Assembly (NCBI RefSeq): GCF_000219625.1
Contig: NC_018212.1
Location: 1,426,001-1,490,000 of the forward strand
Reading direction: 5' to 3'
DNA length: 64,000 nucleotides
DNA from: Zymoseptoria tritici IPO323
Taxonomy: Eukaryota; Ascomycota; Dothideomycetes; Mycosphaerellales; Mycosphaerellaceae
A model generated the notes under the pieces. It saw only the letters and a program-made list of their open reading frames with translations, ran no database searches and was not told the DNA's origin. The translations under genes were made by a program, and so were the position numbers. The stretch's first letter is position 1. Each line of letters begins with the position of its first letter. Of this stretch, positions 1 to 10,467 are shown piece by piece.

Positions 1-47
1 ATCTCCTCGAACAGTGTACAAAAGCTGACCGCACTTCGCTACTCTAG

Positions 48-875
48 TCCACCTGCACCGAGTACAAGCCGGCGACGACTGTTCACACGACCAAGACTGT
101 AACTCCTGCCTGTTCATCTACCACTACCAAAACGACGACAAAGGACGTGGTCGTTTCTCCCGAGACGACGTCCCGCTCCACGCGTTCAACGATACGATCC
201 TCGACACAATCCTCGACACCATCCTCGACACAATCGACGACACAATCGACGACACAATCGACGACACAATCGACGACACAATCCACGACACAATCCACGA
301 CACAATCGACGACACAATCGACCACTCCGTTGACGACACGAACCACCACCCCATCGACGACCCCATCTACAACTCCATCGACGACCCCATCTACAACTCC
401 ATCGACGACCCCATCTACAACTCCATCGACGACCCCATCTACAACTCCATCAACCACCCCATCTACAACTCCATCGACGACCCCATCTACAACTCCATCG
501 ACGACCCCATCTACAACTCCATCGACGACCCCATCGACAACTCCATCGACCATCCCATCTACAACTCCATCGACCATCCCATCTACAACTCCATCGACCA
601 CTGCGTCAACCACCCCGTCGACTACGCCAGCAATTACAACCCCCACCACGACCACCGCCACGACAACAGCATCAACCTGCAATTCCATTTCCTCTTGCGC
701 ACTCGACTCTGAATGCTGTACAGGCTACAGCTGTCAAATGGAATTTTGCGGCGCCTGCCAGGCCGTAGGGCAAGCTTGCAACCAAAACATCAACTGCTGC
801 GACAGGGTCTGTTCCACGGGTGACAATTCTACCGGAACTTGTGCTACGCCCGCGCCGCCCGCGCCGACCAGTTAA
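48..875 (+). CDS. Mucin-like Ser/Thr-rich, cysteine-rich secreted protein, 3' exon (5' end outside window)
   Basis: Only the 3' exon is in the window. Bases 1-47 look like an intron tail, with branch-like GCTGAC and acceptor CTCTAG before base 48, and the frame is closed just upstream. The exon opens with a segment shared with the pseudogene at 2905-10467 (EYKP, TTKTVTPACSS). A long Thr/Ser/Pro/Gln tract of TTQS and TTPS units follows (about residues 50-190). It ends in a compact domain of about 65 residues with 12 cysteines, including two CC pairs, and the tail PAPPAPTS. A wall-associated or secreted O-glycosylated protein is likely, but no signal peptide can be seen because exon 1 is missing. 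I recognise no named family. The reverse strand also stays open through the repeat (Val/Asp/Gly-rich) and is a shadow. Confidence 0.7.
   Translation, partial: STCTEYKPATTVHTTKTVTPACSSTTTKTTTKDVVVSPETTSRSTRSTIRSSTQSSTPSSTQSTTQSTTQSTTQSTTQSTTQSTTQSTTQSTTPLTTRTTTPSTTPSTTPSTTPSTTPSTTPSTTPSTTPSTTPSTTPSTTPSTTPSTTPSTTPSTTPSTTPSTTPSTIPSTTPSTIPSTTPSTTASTTPSTTPAITTPTTTTATTTASTCNSISSCALDSECCTGYSCQMEFCGACQAVGQACNQNINCCDRVCSTGDNSTGTCATPAPPAPTS
190..610 (+). repeat. Coding minisatellite of 12-bp and 24-bp units
   Basis: About 225-320 holds repeats of the 12-mer ACACAATCGACG with small variants (TTQS in protein). About 349-605 holds repeats of the 24-mer ACCCCATCTACAACTCCATC GACG with scattered substitutions (TPSTTPST). 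All units are multiples of 3, so copy-number changes keep the frame. Confidence 0.85.
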
Positions 876-1518
876 GCGGGCAAGCGGGATGCTTGTAAAG
901 GGACATCTTCTGTTGTCTCGTGCTTTGTGGATATGTATCCATCGACTCAATACATGATATTCATATGAAGCATATCTGAAGGATGTGAGAGCGAAATTTC
1001 CTTCTTCAAAGTGGAGCACAAGTTTCCATGCGATGGTGATTCCTGATCTCGTGTGCATTGGTTCGCGGAAACGGGTCTCGATAAAGGTGCAAGAGGAATT
1101 TGAGTCTTCTCACCACCGGGCAGTTTGACTAAGTATTTCAAGCCACAGGCATCAACAAAAATGAAAGCACCACTTCGTGCTCGAGCTCGACTAGAACTCA
1201 CCCGTACTCTGCCCAATTCCAATCAAGCGACAACAGGAGAATCCACTATCGACAGAGTTCTCCTGACATCTTCCAATACGGACCCTGATGCCCTGATACC
1301 CTGCTGCACAAGATTCGCTTGGTCGCCTTGAACTTTGCTATTGGCCCTGAGGAACGGGAGCTTGATCCGAATACCGCCATGCTCGTCACGACCTCTTCGC
1401 GATGAGATATGCGTGCAAGTGTCTGCAGTGGTAGATAGGCGCGCCCGGTCTCAGCGGCAAGGCTCTGCTGCAACGTCCGAGAGGTCCATCAATATCGGAG
1501 CAATACATCTGCCGATAC
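876..1518. other. Intergenic, no gene recognised
   Basis: The short open frames here overlap each other on both strands and show no domain, signal peptide or codon pattern that I trust. The stretch contains the 3' flank of the mucin-like gene and the probable promoter of the gene starting at 1519. Confidence 0.5.
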
Positions 1519-2748
1519 ATGGCTTCCGATTCCGCGCTCGAAAGCGTGAGAGTTGCCTTGACCGGGTATTTCACTGTGCTCTCAAGGATGCCGCACATTT
1601 CGCAAGACAGCCTTGAATTGCCTCCGCCTGCAGGATGGGATATGGACGTCAAGGGCTTGAAGGACCTGGGCAAATCGGACGCAGCCATCGAGTTCGTTCG
1701 TCATCTACCTTTCTTGAAACCGTGTATCGATTGTGATCAAGCCTGGATTGTGAGCAATCTCTTCAACCGTCGTTATCGAAAGTGCTGACACTTATTGAGA
1801 CCCCTTGTCTCCAGCTCTGGCACTTCACCGCGGCGAAGTCTGGCCAGCAGGCGCTGGAGTAGACATCACCACATCGCCGCATCTGATATATCTTTCCACG
1901 GCGATAGCTGCACGTGAGGGCATATATCTCATCCTGGACACGGAAAGCACCAACATTATTGAGGTCTCTACAGCTGGAGGACTACTTGCAGAGGATGTAT
2001 CATGGGGAACATACGACGCCCTCCCTGCAGCGGAAATGTGGACCGCCCATACCGCAACTCCAGCTGCCGAATTCTTTGGCCGAGAGACTCGGCGTCTGCA
2101 TCGGCTTGTCTCTGTCCCGACTATCGCAAGGAATGCTAATCGCCCGACGTTTACTATCGAGCGGAGAGTATGCTTGAAGAGCAAGACCTCCTGGCAGTTG
2201 AAGATGAATGGGAAGCAGACCACGAAGATGATCCGGACTATATGGTGGACGAGGAGGTCAATATCGAGGACCTGCGACTAAATAGCGAGAGCGACGACGA
2301 TAATGATAGCGGTGATGACGACTATGAAGATATGCCTTTATCCGACAATGAGCTCGAAGACGTCAGCGCTGAAGCCGAAGAGCACGCGCGCTGTAACGAC
2401 GGTCTGGCCGATGCCGACGGCGGGCATCTCAAGCGAGCGGAGTTCCGAGAGTTGCCAGCAGTGAGCCAGCGGGTGTACGATATATACAAACGCAATGGCT
2501 GGCCATATGAGGTTTTTGACGTCCAACGCTGCCGATCCGAGCTATTTGATCTCCAAGCAGAAGAGCAGAGCCGCAGAGCGAGAGCTAAACTTTCGGCCAG
2601 CCGTCCGTCGATGATGAGGGAGGAATGCCCGTCGATAACGAGGGAGGAATGGTGCGAAGAGCGGCGCCAGCTGATGAAGGAGAAGGTGCTAGCCGAGGGA
2701 AAGGTTTGGGATGAAGCAAAGGAGATGTCGCGATCGGCAGAGGAGTAG
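1519..2748 (+). CDS. Unknown fungal protein with acidic central region (three-exon model)
   Basis: Coding signal moves through three frames. My model is exon 1 1519-1723, exon 2 1815-2093 and exon 3 2162-2748, giving 356 aa. Intron 1 uses GTATCG..CTCCAG. Intron 2 uses GTCTGC..TATCGAG with branch TGCTAATC. Exon 1 has a start region ending near FVRHLPFLKP. Exon 2 has GEVWPAGAG and YLILDTES. Exon 3 has a very acidic stretch (2200-2400, Asp/Glu/Ser-rich), then VYDIYKRNGWP and a charged helical tail. The layout (HLP..., LLDTE..., W...FF, VYDIYR.HGWP) resembles an uncharacterised protein family I associate with ascomycetes; that is from memory. A rival intron at 1750-1814 leads quickly to a stop. 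Exon borders are uncertain and a pseudogene is possible. Confidence 0.5.
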
Positions 2749-3123
2749 TGGGAAGGATATCAACACGAGATCCGGCAGAGGCAAGTTGAGTAGCCTTTGC
2801 ACGAGCAAGAAAGCGAGCATTGAATATACACACATGGGATTTGTTATTATGGATGGCTATCGTTTGCCTAATATCCTTGATGATCCCACAGACAGGAGCA
2901 ATCTCTATGCCGTCTTGGACCCAGAGTCAACGCCATCGTCGTCGACAAGACCGAAACCCCGAGTGTACAATTGCTGACAGAGCATGGGTCTGCCAAATCC
3001 GGATATGCTCGTCTGTCTGAAGTAGTTGATGTTATTGCAATTTCTATTGGCGGCGCAGAGACTCCTACACTGCTGCACGGTGGCCGTCAGTTGCTCGTTG
3101 ATTACGGCATTGTTAGTGCCTCC

Positions 3124-3136
3124 ATTGCCGATGGTG
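3124..3136. repeat. LINE target-site duplication, 5' copy
   Basis: ATTGCCGATGGTG, identical to 8737-8749. On the minus strand it encodes part of the disrupted gene (T-I-G-N). Confidence 0.93.
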
Positions 3137-4111
3137 CAACAACATCGACATCCGCACTTCCATTGCACACCCAATATTGACCCGATCATCACCAAACACG
3201 CACTATTCGAAAGCCCTTATTAAGGCCGTTCTAACGAACCCGCATTTACCCCGCTGCCCTCAAAACCTACGCCGCTACTGGAGTTCAAAGATTCACCTTG
3301 TTGCCCCCTTTGGGGTGCAAATTTTGCTGAACTCCGGGATTTAGCCCCTACCTCCGAAACCTTATTCCGACCTTACCTCCCCCACACTCGAAATATTCCC
3401 TGTTTAGGGCATTGCATAAGGAAGGTTTATAACCTGTACTACAACACAACAACACAACACTTTAACACACCACAACACAACCAATACGCCGCCGATTCGG
3501 ACGCCGTGTAGCCCGTTTGAAAGCCCTCGACGAGAGCTTTTATTCTAGCTATCAAACGCCTGATTTGGTCGAATTTTGAAAGAGCTAGAGGCTAAACAAG
3601 AGCAGTGTTCCCAGGATACACAAACATACATATACATATACACTTAGTTCTCTCTACACTAGAGTTACCTGTTGTCCTACGCCGCCGAGAGAGGAAGCTA
3701 AAGGAGCAGTGTAGTTTAGTAAGGACGAATTTGCACCTCTAGGGATTAGAGTAGTAGTACTAGCTATATAGCTAGATACTCTGTATAGAGTATAGGCCTA
3801 CCTTTCCCTAGAGACAAAGGTTGTCCCGAACCTACTACGGCTACCCGCAGAACGCCTCTAAAGCCTGCTATAAAGACGCACGTTGCTACAGGCTAGAGTA
3901 CTTCCTAGAAGCAGAGGTATATTTATATATCTCTTCTCTCCTCTTTAAAGTATACCTTCTCCTACTTTGTATAGTAGGGAGAAGAGTGCCCTAGTGTTGT
4001 AAGTAGGCTAGGACCCGAACGCGATTGGAAATAGAGACGAACAAGCAGCCCTCTCGGCGTAAGACTGCTAAGCCTCTTTTTAAACAAACAAACAACAACA
4101 ACAACAAGACA

Positions 4112-5345
4112 ATGTCTACCAAGACGGAAATAACAGACGCAAGCTTAGCCCCTTAGACTCTAAAAGCTACGGCTAGAGGGGACGAGGAAGTTACGTTTAA
4201 GTCTCTTAAAACCCTGCCGTCGCCGAAGGAACTACTAAAAAGAACCGGCATTCCTTTCCTACCTAGGAAAAGGCAAAACCCCTTCGAATTTAGTATCTCC
4301 CCGACTCGTAGCCCTTCTCTCGGAAAGAAACAAACACTCTCTCGCACGCCTACGAACGAGAAGATCCTATAAGCCCGACAGCTACTAGTCAAAGCAGCGG
4401 GGGATCTAGGCGGGTTTCTAGAAGAACAAACCTGGGTTCTTAACCTTCTCGAAGTCTTTCGGCACTTTACCGAGCGTACAGACTTTAGGACGACGTCCTA
4501 AATCCTCGCAAAGTAAGTCTCGAACCTAGAAACGATAACAAAGAAACTAGTAGCACAGGCGAAGAAGCCTACTTTCGTAGACGTTATTAAGGGAGATAGC
4601 GGATCTGCTACCTCTACCTCTACCTCCTCGACAATAAAGACAATATAACAACAATAACAATAATAACAACAATAGTAGACGACCGTCTCCCGGAGGGCTA
4701 GTAAGCCGAAAGAACAAGCAGAACCGATGCCTCTTATCCTTGTACTAAAGGATAAAGAGAAGGAACTCGACTAGATCGCAACCCGAGACAAAATTAATGA
4801 CGCTCTTAAAGGCGAAGACCAAGAGCTAGCTGTCCTTGCGATAAAGAAATTAGTTTAGGGTAACATTGTCCTAAACTTTGCAACAGAGAAAGCCCGCTAA
4901 CAAACGATCGATAGCCTTACTAAGGTTACCGATATCGTAGGCGAGGCATAGGTAATAGAGGACTCTCTCTAGTACAAGGTCGTAGTCTACGGCGTCTCGA
5001 CCGCGAACTTTAACACGCTAACGGGCCTATAGGACATTTAACGAGAAATCGAGACCTTTAATAGAGGTCTTAAACTCGTAGGTACCCCGATTTGGCTAAC
5101 AAACGAAGAGAGAAGAAGGACTCTTACTAGGGCGATAGTTCTAGTAGGTTTTGCTACCGAGGAGGAGGCAAAAAGGGCTATTTAAAACCGTCTATACGTA
5201 GGCGCGGACAGCCTAAGAGTCGAGAAGGCGAAGGATCGTATATAACAGAAAGGGAGGCCCCTAGAACGTTCTACATATTAGAACACTTTCTACGGATTTT
5301 CTATGTTAATCTTAACTAATCTATCGAGGCTACAGAGTCTACCTT
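4112..5345 (+). pseudogene. LINE ORF1 (gag-like), RIP-mutated
   Basis: A single frame from ATG 4112 after a (CAA)n leader reads about 400 codons, interrupted only by TAG and TAA that are explained by C-to-T or G-to-A changes of CAG, TGG and CAA. The middle is rich in Thr/Ser, with a CAA/TAA run at about 4650-4675 (ancestral poly-Gln). No intact zinc knuckle is visible. This is the nucleic-acid-binding coat protein of the element by position. Confidence 0.7.
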
Positions 5346-8300
5346 AGACGTCGCGGTTAAGCAGAAAGCCGACCTTCTACTAGTCTAGGAACCGTAGACT
5401 ATAGAAGACCCGATAATAGGCTACAAAGAGACAAGATCTATCGCATACCGGGAGTATAACTAGCTATTCCTAACGACTACGGATTCGACGATCCGGCCAA
5501 GAACAATACTATATATTAGCATAAGACTTAATGTTAATATCTCTCCTATTTTATTAGACGACAGCGACATACTTTCCTTTGTTATTTTAGACAAGAAGGG
5601 CAACAAGATCTAGATAGTTAATCTCTATAACAAGAAGGACCTTCGGGATACCGAGAACCCGCAAAACCGACAAACGATAGAGAGAAGCCTCTACTCTCTA
5701 CGCAACACGTTCCTTCCAAATACTCTACTAGTAGGAGACTTTAACCTTAGACACCCGTCCTAGGATCCGAGGGGAAAGGATACTACTAGCGCCCGCGAAT
5801 TTATAGAGTAGATAGAAGACTAGGGCTTTACTCTATGTAATACGATAGGTGTCGGGACCTTCTATAGGCCGCACCTAGACGCAGAGTCGGTCCTAGACCT
5901 TACGTTTACAAGAGGATCCTTATCTACAAAAGAAATCGACTAGAGAACGATTCCGATAGGCTTAGACTATAAGGCTATATCTATAGACCTTATTAGCGCG
6001 CAAGATCGAGCCTAACAGAAGAAAGTAGTTCTAGATATAGCTTCCGCGGATTAGGAACTGTTTACAGAACTCCTAATAAGTAAGGCGACGTCTATTAACT
6101 ATACGAACTCCCTCGACGATATCGCAGACTCCCTTACCTCGTATATTACCGAATCGATGCGGGGAGCAATCCTAGAGAAAGTAGTACATGCCTACGCAAA
6201 ACCTTAGTGGAATAGAGAGCTACGCACGCTACGCCGTACAATATCTAGAACATATAGACAGACCTTTACCTACGGACGTACACCGACGCTAGACGAGAAA
6301 GAGGCGTATACGAAAGCGAGAAACGAGTACTTCCAAGCTATTAAAACAGCTAAGAAGAACTACTAGAACGCTTTCCTCAAAAAAGAAGACTCGAAATCTA
6401 TCTTTAAAGCTATGTCCTATACTAGGAATAGCAGCCGAAGACAGATACCTACAATAAACAACGAAGATTCTTTCGAGGGGAAATGTAAGGCCTTCTCCGA
6501 AGCCTTATTTCCGCGCCCTTCTGCCGAGGAACCTCTACCTAGCCGTTAGGAAGCGTATATAGCCGGGGATTAGGGCTGGACTACGCTAACCGAAGAGGAA
6601 CTCGCTGCCGCCTGTAGTACGAAGATAGTAAAAGGAAAAACGCCGGGCCTAGACGGTATTACGCAAGCTATTATTAGTAAAGCGTACGGCGCTATTCCTA
6701 TTACCTTTCTACGTATATATAGTAGGCTACTCGACGAAGGACACTACCCCCAATGCTAGAAAGTTGCGACAGGCGCAGTTCTAGCAAAGCCGGGAAAACT
6801 AGACTATTCGGTCCCTAAGGCCTACTAAGTTATCTCTCTCCTAAACTGCCTCGGCAAGATTAGCGAGAGAATACTCGCAAAACGCCTAGGGATTATCGCA
6901 AAGACGAAGCCCCTTCTACACGACTCGTAGTTAGGAGGGCGAAAGAAGAAATCGGCTATCGATATAGTGCTTCTCTTAACGAACGAAATCGAGGAGAATC
7001 GAAGAAAGAAAAAGAAGACTTCGGTTATCTTCTTCGACGTAAGAGGAGCATACGACTACGTTACAAAGAACCGACTGTTAAGAATAATAATCTAGTTAAG
7101 GCTTCCGCATAGCCTTATATATTAGGTTTAGTCGTTTATAAGCAATAGACGCCTATAAATAGCATTCGACGGACAGATACAGGAATTCTAGGACGTAAAG
7201 ATCGGCGTTCCGCAAGGCAGCCCGATGTCTCCTATCCTCTTTCTTATCTATACGCGCGACATATTCTTCTCGCTATAAGGAGTTACTCCTAGTTCCTACG
7301 TCGACGATATTAGACTATCTACCTCGTCTACGTCCCTTAAGAAGAACTCTAAGGTACTAGAACGTAAGGTAAGAAGGCTAATAGACCTAGGAAAGAAGAA
7401 CTCGATTGCTTTCGACCTAGCAAAGACAGACCTAGTACACTTCTCGAAAGGGAAAGGGTCCGATTGCCCGGTAATTCTTCTAAACGGCGATATTGTTCGC
7501 CCGGCAAAGAAAGCGATAAGGTAGCTTAGGATTTGGCTAGACGCCGGTCTTACCTTTAAAGAGCACATTGCAATAAGATCGGCATAAGCACAAGTAGCAT
7601 TCTATCGATTAGAAAGACTAGCAAATACCGAACGCGGTCTATCTTCTATATCGTTAAGAAAGATCTACCTAGCCTGCGTTACTACAATAGCAGACTACGG
7701 GGCCCCGGTTTAGTAGCGGTCGAAAAAGAGCATAAAACCTCTAGTATCTCTACAAAGTAAAGCTTATAGAAAGATCCTAGGCGTTTTCCGTACCGCCCTA
7801 AACGTCCCGTCCGAAGTAGAGTTAAATCTCTTCCCCCCGGATCTACGCCTAGAGAGACAGTTAATTTTATACTCTCTACGCGTAGCAAAGCTACCCGAAA
7901 ACTACCCCGTAAGACTCGCTATCTAAAGCGCGCCTTCGGATATGCGAGAAGTCTAACACGAGGACTCGAGAGAGATACTTCCGCAAAAACGACAGAGAAT
8001 ATAGATATAACTACTCTGTTATCGACTCCGACAATACAAGCATTTCGTAGAACACGAGAGGGCTAACTACGCAAAAGACGATCTCTTTAGCGTCTAGAAA
8101 ACCCGATACGAAATAGTAAGACAACGGGAGATTAATAAGGTACCTAGGAATACAAATAGCTACCTTAGTCGATTTCTATAGAGCTCGCTAGGAAAACATA
8201 GAATAGGAGGAAGACGCGCTTTAACTAGTGCCTTCTATACTATCCTATTAGGACACAGATACCTAAAGTCCTATCTCTATCGCTTTAGACACGTAACGAC

Positions 8301-8520
8301 GCTAGACTGCCCTTACGGACGACGAGAAACAGCAGAACACCTCGTATATAGCTGCCCTATCTACGATATATTTAGGCTACTACCGCTACGACAAGCACAA
8401 TCTCTACTAGAAATAGTAGAAGATAAGGAACTTCGGAAACACCTTACTACCTTTCTCTCGGATATAAAGATTGCTTCTAGGTCCTAGCACCTAGTAAGAG
8501 GCGAAGACGAGACTGTCTAG
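5290..8520 (+). pseudogene. LINE ORF2 (endonuclease-reverse transcriptase), RIP-mutated
   Basis: One frame with many TAG stops. The endonuclease shows LLV-Q-E-P near 5380 and GDFN-L-R-H-P-S-[W]-D-P at about 5733-5770, where the Trp codon now reads TAG. RT motifs include KTPGLDGI (about 6640), VISLLNC (about 6830), FFDVRGAYDYV (about 7035), GVPQGSPMSPILF (about 7205) and SYVDDIR at 7294-7311. The catalytic YVDD codons survive. A Cys/His-containing C-terminal region is at about 8310-8370. The domain order EN-RT-Cys/His fits the Tad clade of fungal LINEs. No intact protein can be made. Confidence 0.85.
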
Positions 8521-8736
8521 CCTACACTCCTTTTACTTTTCCTTATTTGTCTTTCTTTAAAGTCCTTCGATACTAGCTAGCTACTATCCTAGGCACGGGT
8601 CTTTCCCTAAGGTTAAGAGATACGAGAGAACTACGATTGTACATAGATAGACTACTGTCGCGAGACAGCCGTCCTACATAGTTATAGACTCCTACAGGAC
8701 GTAAATGGAACAAACAAACAAACAAACAAACAAACA

Positions 8737-8749
8737 ATTGCCGATGGTG
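8737..8749. repeat. LINE target-site duplication, 3' copy
   Basis: A perfect match to 3124-3136, directly after the (CAAA)n tail. Confidence 0.93.
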
Positions 8750-9503
8750 GCGTATCTTTGGTTGCACGTGATATCGATCTTGTTCTTGTTCCCCATAGAA
8801 CTGCCCGGTCTACCATTCTGGCAGACGAACATTTCCGGCCGGCAGGAGTAGGTTCCAGGCGTGCCTGGTGTGCACACGTTGCCGCTCTCCGGGCAGCATG
8901 TCTCGGACAAGACTGTGCTGTCCGGCGCGCATGTGGCGTCGGTGCGGATTTGACAGATGGCTGGACGGCACGCATAGTTATTGGGTGTTGTTTCCTAGCA
9001 TGTATTGCCGCTGCTCACGCAGCATGTCTCCGAGAAGATGGCAGTGTTCGGCACGCAGATGGCGTCAATCTGGCTTTTGCAGACGGTAGGCATTGCCGGG
9101 CGGCAGAAGTAGGTGTTTGGCGGGCCTTCTTGGCATGTGTTACCACTGCTTTCGCAGCACGTCTCAGAAGGCTCCGAGCTATTCGGCACGCAGGTATCGT
9201 CGACCTTGGTCTTGCAGTCACCCGGGCGGCATCTGTAGACATTAGGCTCTACCTCAACGCACGTAGTGCCAGCGCAGCAGGTTTGGGAGATATCTAGGCT
9301 GTTCCGCTGGCAAAAGGCGTCGACTTGGGCGAGACATGTTCCTGCCGGAGCGCTTATTGTAGTGGTCGTGCTCGTGGTAGTGCTGTCCGTTGCGGCTGAG
9401 CTACTGGTGGTACTGGCCGTTGTGCCGGTAGTAGTCGTGCTCGAGCTGCTTGTGGTACTGGCCGAAGTGCTGAGCGAAGTGCTGGTCGACGTACTGGTCG
9501 AGA

Positions 9504-9671
9504 TGCTTGCAGTTGTGCTGACCGACGTGCTGGCCGAAGTGCTGATAGAAGTGCTGGCGGAAGTGCTAGCCGCCGTACTGGTCGAAGTGCTTGCAGTTGT
9601 GCTGACCGACGTGCTGGCCGAAGTGCTGATAGAAGTGCTCGCGGAAGTGCTAGCCGCGGTACTGGTCGAAG
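9504..9671 (-). repeat. 84-bp tandem duplication in the Ser/Thr tract
   Basis: Two adjacent copies, about 9504-9587 and 9588-9671, differ at only a few positions (for example CTGGCGG versus CTCGCGG). Each encodes 28 residues of STSAST type. The length is a multiple of 3, so the frame is unaffected. Confidence 0.8.
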
Positions 9672-10467
9672 TGCTTGCCGACGTACTGGCGGAAGTGCGC
9701 GCCGAAGTGTTGACGGAAGTGCGCGCCGAAGTGCTGACGAACGTACTAGCCGTGGTAGAAAGTGTTGTGCGGGATGTGGTGCTGCCACTTGTAGACTGCG
9801 TAGTAGACTGCGTACTCGATTTTGTTGTCGAACGTGTCGAGCCAGGAGTCGTAGAAAGGGGAAGCGACAATCTTCTTGGTCATTGTCGAGCTCTTAGCGG
9901 TGGTGGAAGAGCATGCAGGGGTTACAGTCTTGGTGGTGTAGACCGTTGCCAGTGGCTTGTATTCCGCGATGGTGGACTGCGAAGAGATCCTGTCGTCAGC
10001 TCGTGTTTTGTAAAATGTGACACTCGGTGACCCTTGACTTACTGTCTGAGTCTGAACTTGGGCGGATAATATTGCCGGCAAGCCTTCTCAATGACGTCGC
10101 AGGAGTACTGCTTCTGGAGGTTGTATGGAACACCCTGTCGATTGCATTTGACTTGCCCTCGGGCTCCATCTGCGTCCCTGAGGTCGAACTTTGCCTCTCG
10201 CTTCTGGTGATAGGACGGAGGGGTCGTGGTGCAAGGCGCTTGCTTGGTGGTGCAGATCGTCGTGGTACCTCCGTTCTTGTAGACGACGTGGTTCACGGTG
10301 ACGGTTCTGGTAGGGAAGAAGGTCTTACAGAAGTCATAGCCGCCGTTGTAGCGAATGTCTTGCTGACACTGATCGACAGCCGTGTTACTGGCGCGAGCCT
10401 CCAGGTGGGCAACGGCCAAGTTGGGCAAGAGCGCAGCAGCGCCAACGAGAATTTGAGTGAGATGCAT

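Larger units (their letters stand above)
3137..8736 (+). mobile_element. Tad-like non-LTR retrotransposon (LINE), full length, RIP-degenerate
   Basis: A 5600-bp insertion flanked by a perfect 13-bp TSD and ending in a (CAAA)n tail at 8710-8736. It has a 5' UTR, then two ORFs in sense: a gag-like ORF1 and an ORF2 with AP endonuclease, reverse transcriptase (YVDD at 7297-7308) and a Cys/His-containing C-terminus (PYGRRETAEHLVYSCP). Both are riddled with stops, mostly TAG, where CAG (Gln) or TGG (Trp) would fit the motif. TG and CA are strongly depleted while CG remains common, the pattern expected from repeat-induced point mutation. Its 5' end is intact to the TSD, so insertion was full length. 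It is autonomous in design but dead. Confidence 0.92.
2905..10467 (-). pseudogene. Secreted mucin-like cysteine-repeat protein, disrupted by a LINE, a nonsense codon and a frameshift
   Basis: Exon 1 (10467 down to 10043) has a signal peptide (MHLTQILVGAAALLPNLAVA) and a Cys-containing N-terminal domain. A 53-nt intron (9990-10042) is in frame. Then comes the segment shared with the gene at 48-875 (EYKP, TTKTVTPACSS), a long Ser/Thr tract, and four tandem repeats of about 38 residues at 8830-9360, each with six cysteines including a CC pair and mostly ending CRP. There are three lesions. Near 9830-9876 the frame must shift by one base, judged against the paralogue. At 8995-8997 a conserved Gln codon (CAG) reads TAG. 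At 3124-8749 the LINE is inserted. Joining 8749 to 3123 with one TSD copy removed continues the same frame through a second Cys-rich, PAN-like segment (CRSLCAANRNCNNINYF) to a TAG at 2905. It was secreted and probably wall or effector-like; that role is inference. Confidence 0.8.

Noticed and set aside
83..688. Minus-strand frame of Val-Val-Asp-Gly repeats
   Set aside because: Antisense shadow of the Thr/Ser/Pro repeat in the plus-strand gene.
2905..3195. Separate small Cys-rich minus-strand gene
   Set aside because: Its N-terminal part (above 3136) is LINE sequence, and its remainder is the displaced C-terminus of the disrupted gene.
9266..10030. Plus-strand 254-codon Val/Leu-rich frame
   Set aside because: Shadow of the Ser/Thr tract of the minus-strand pseudogene.
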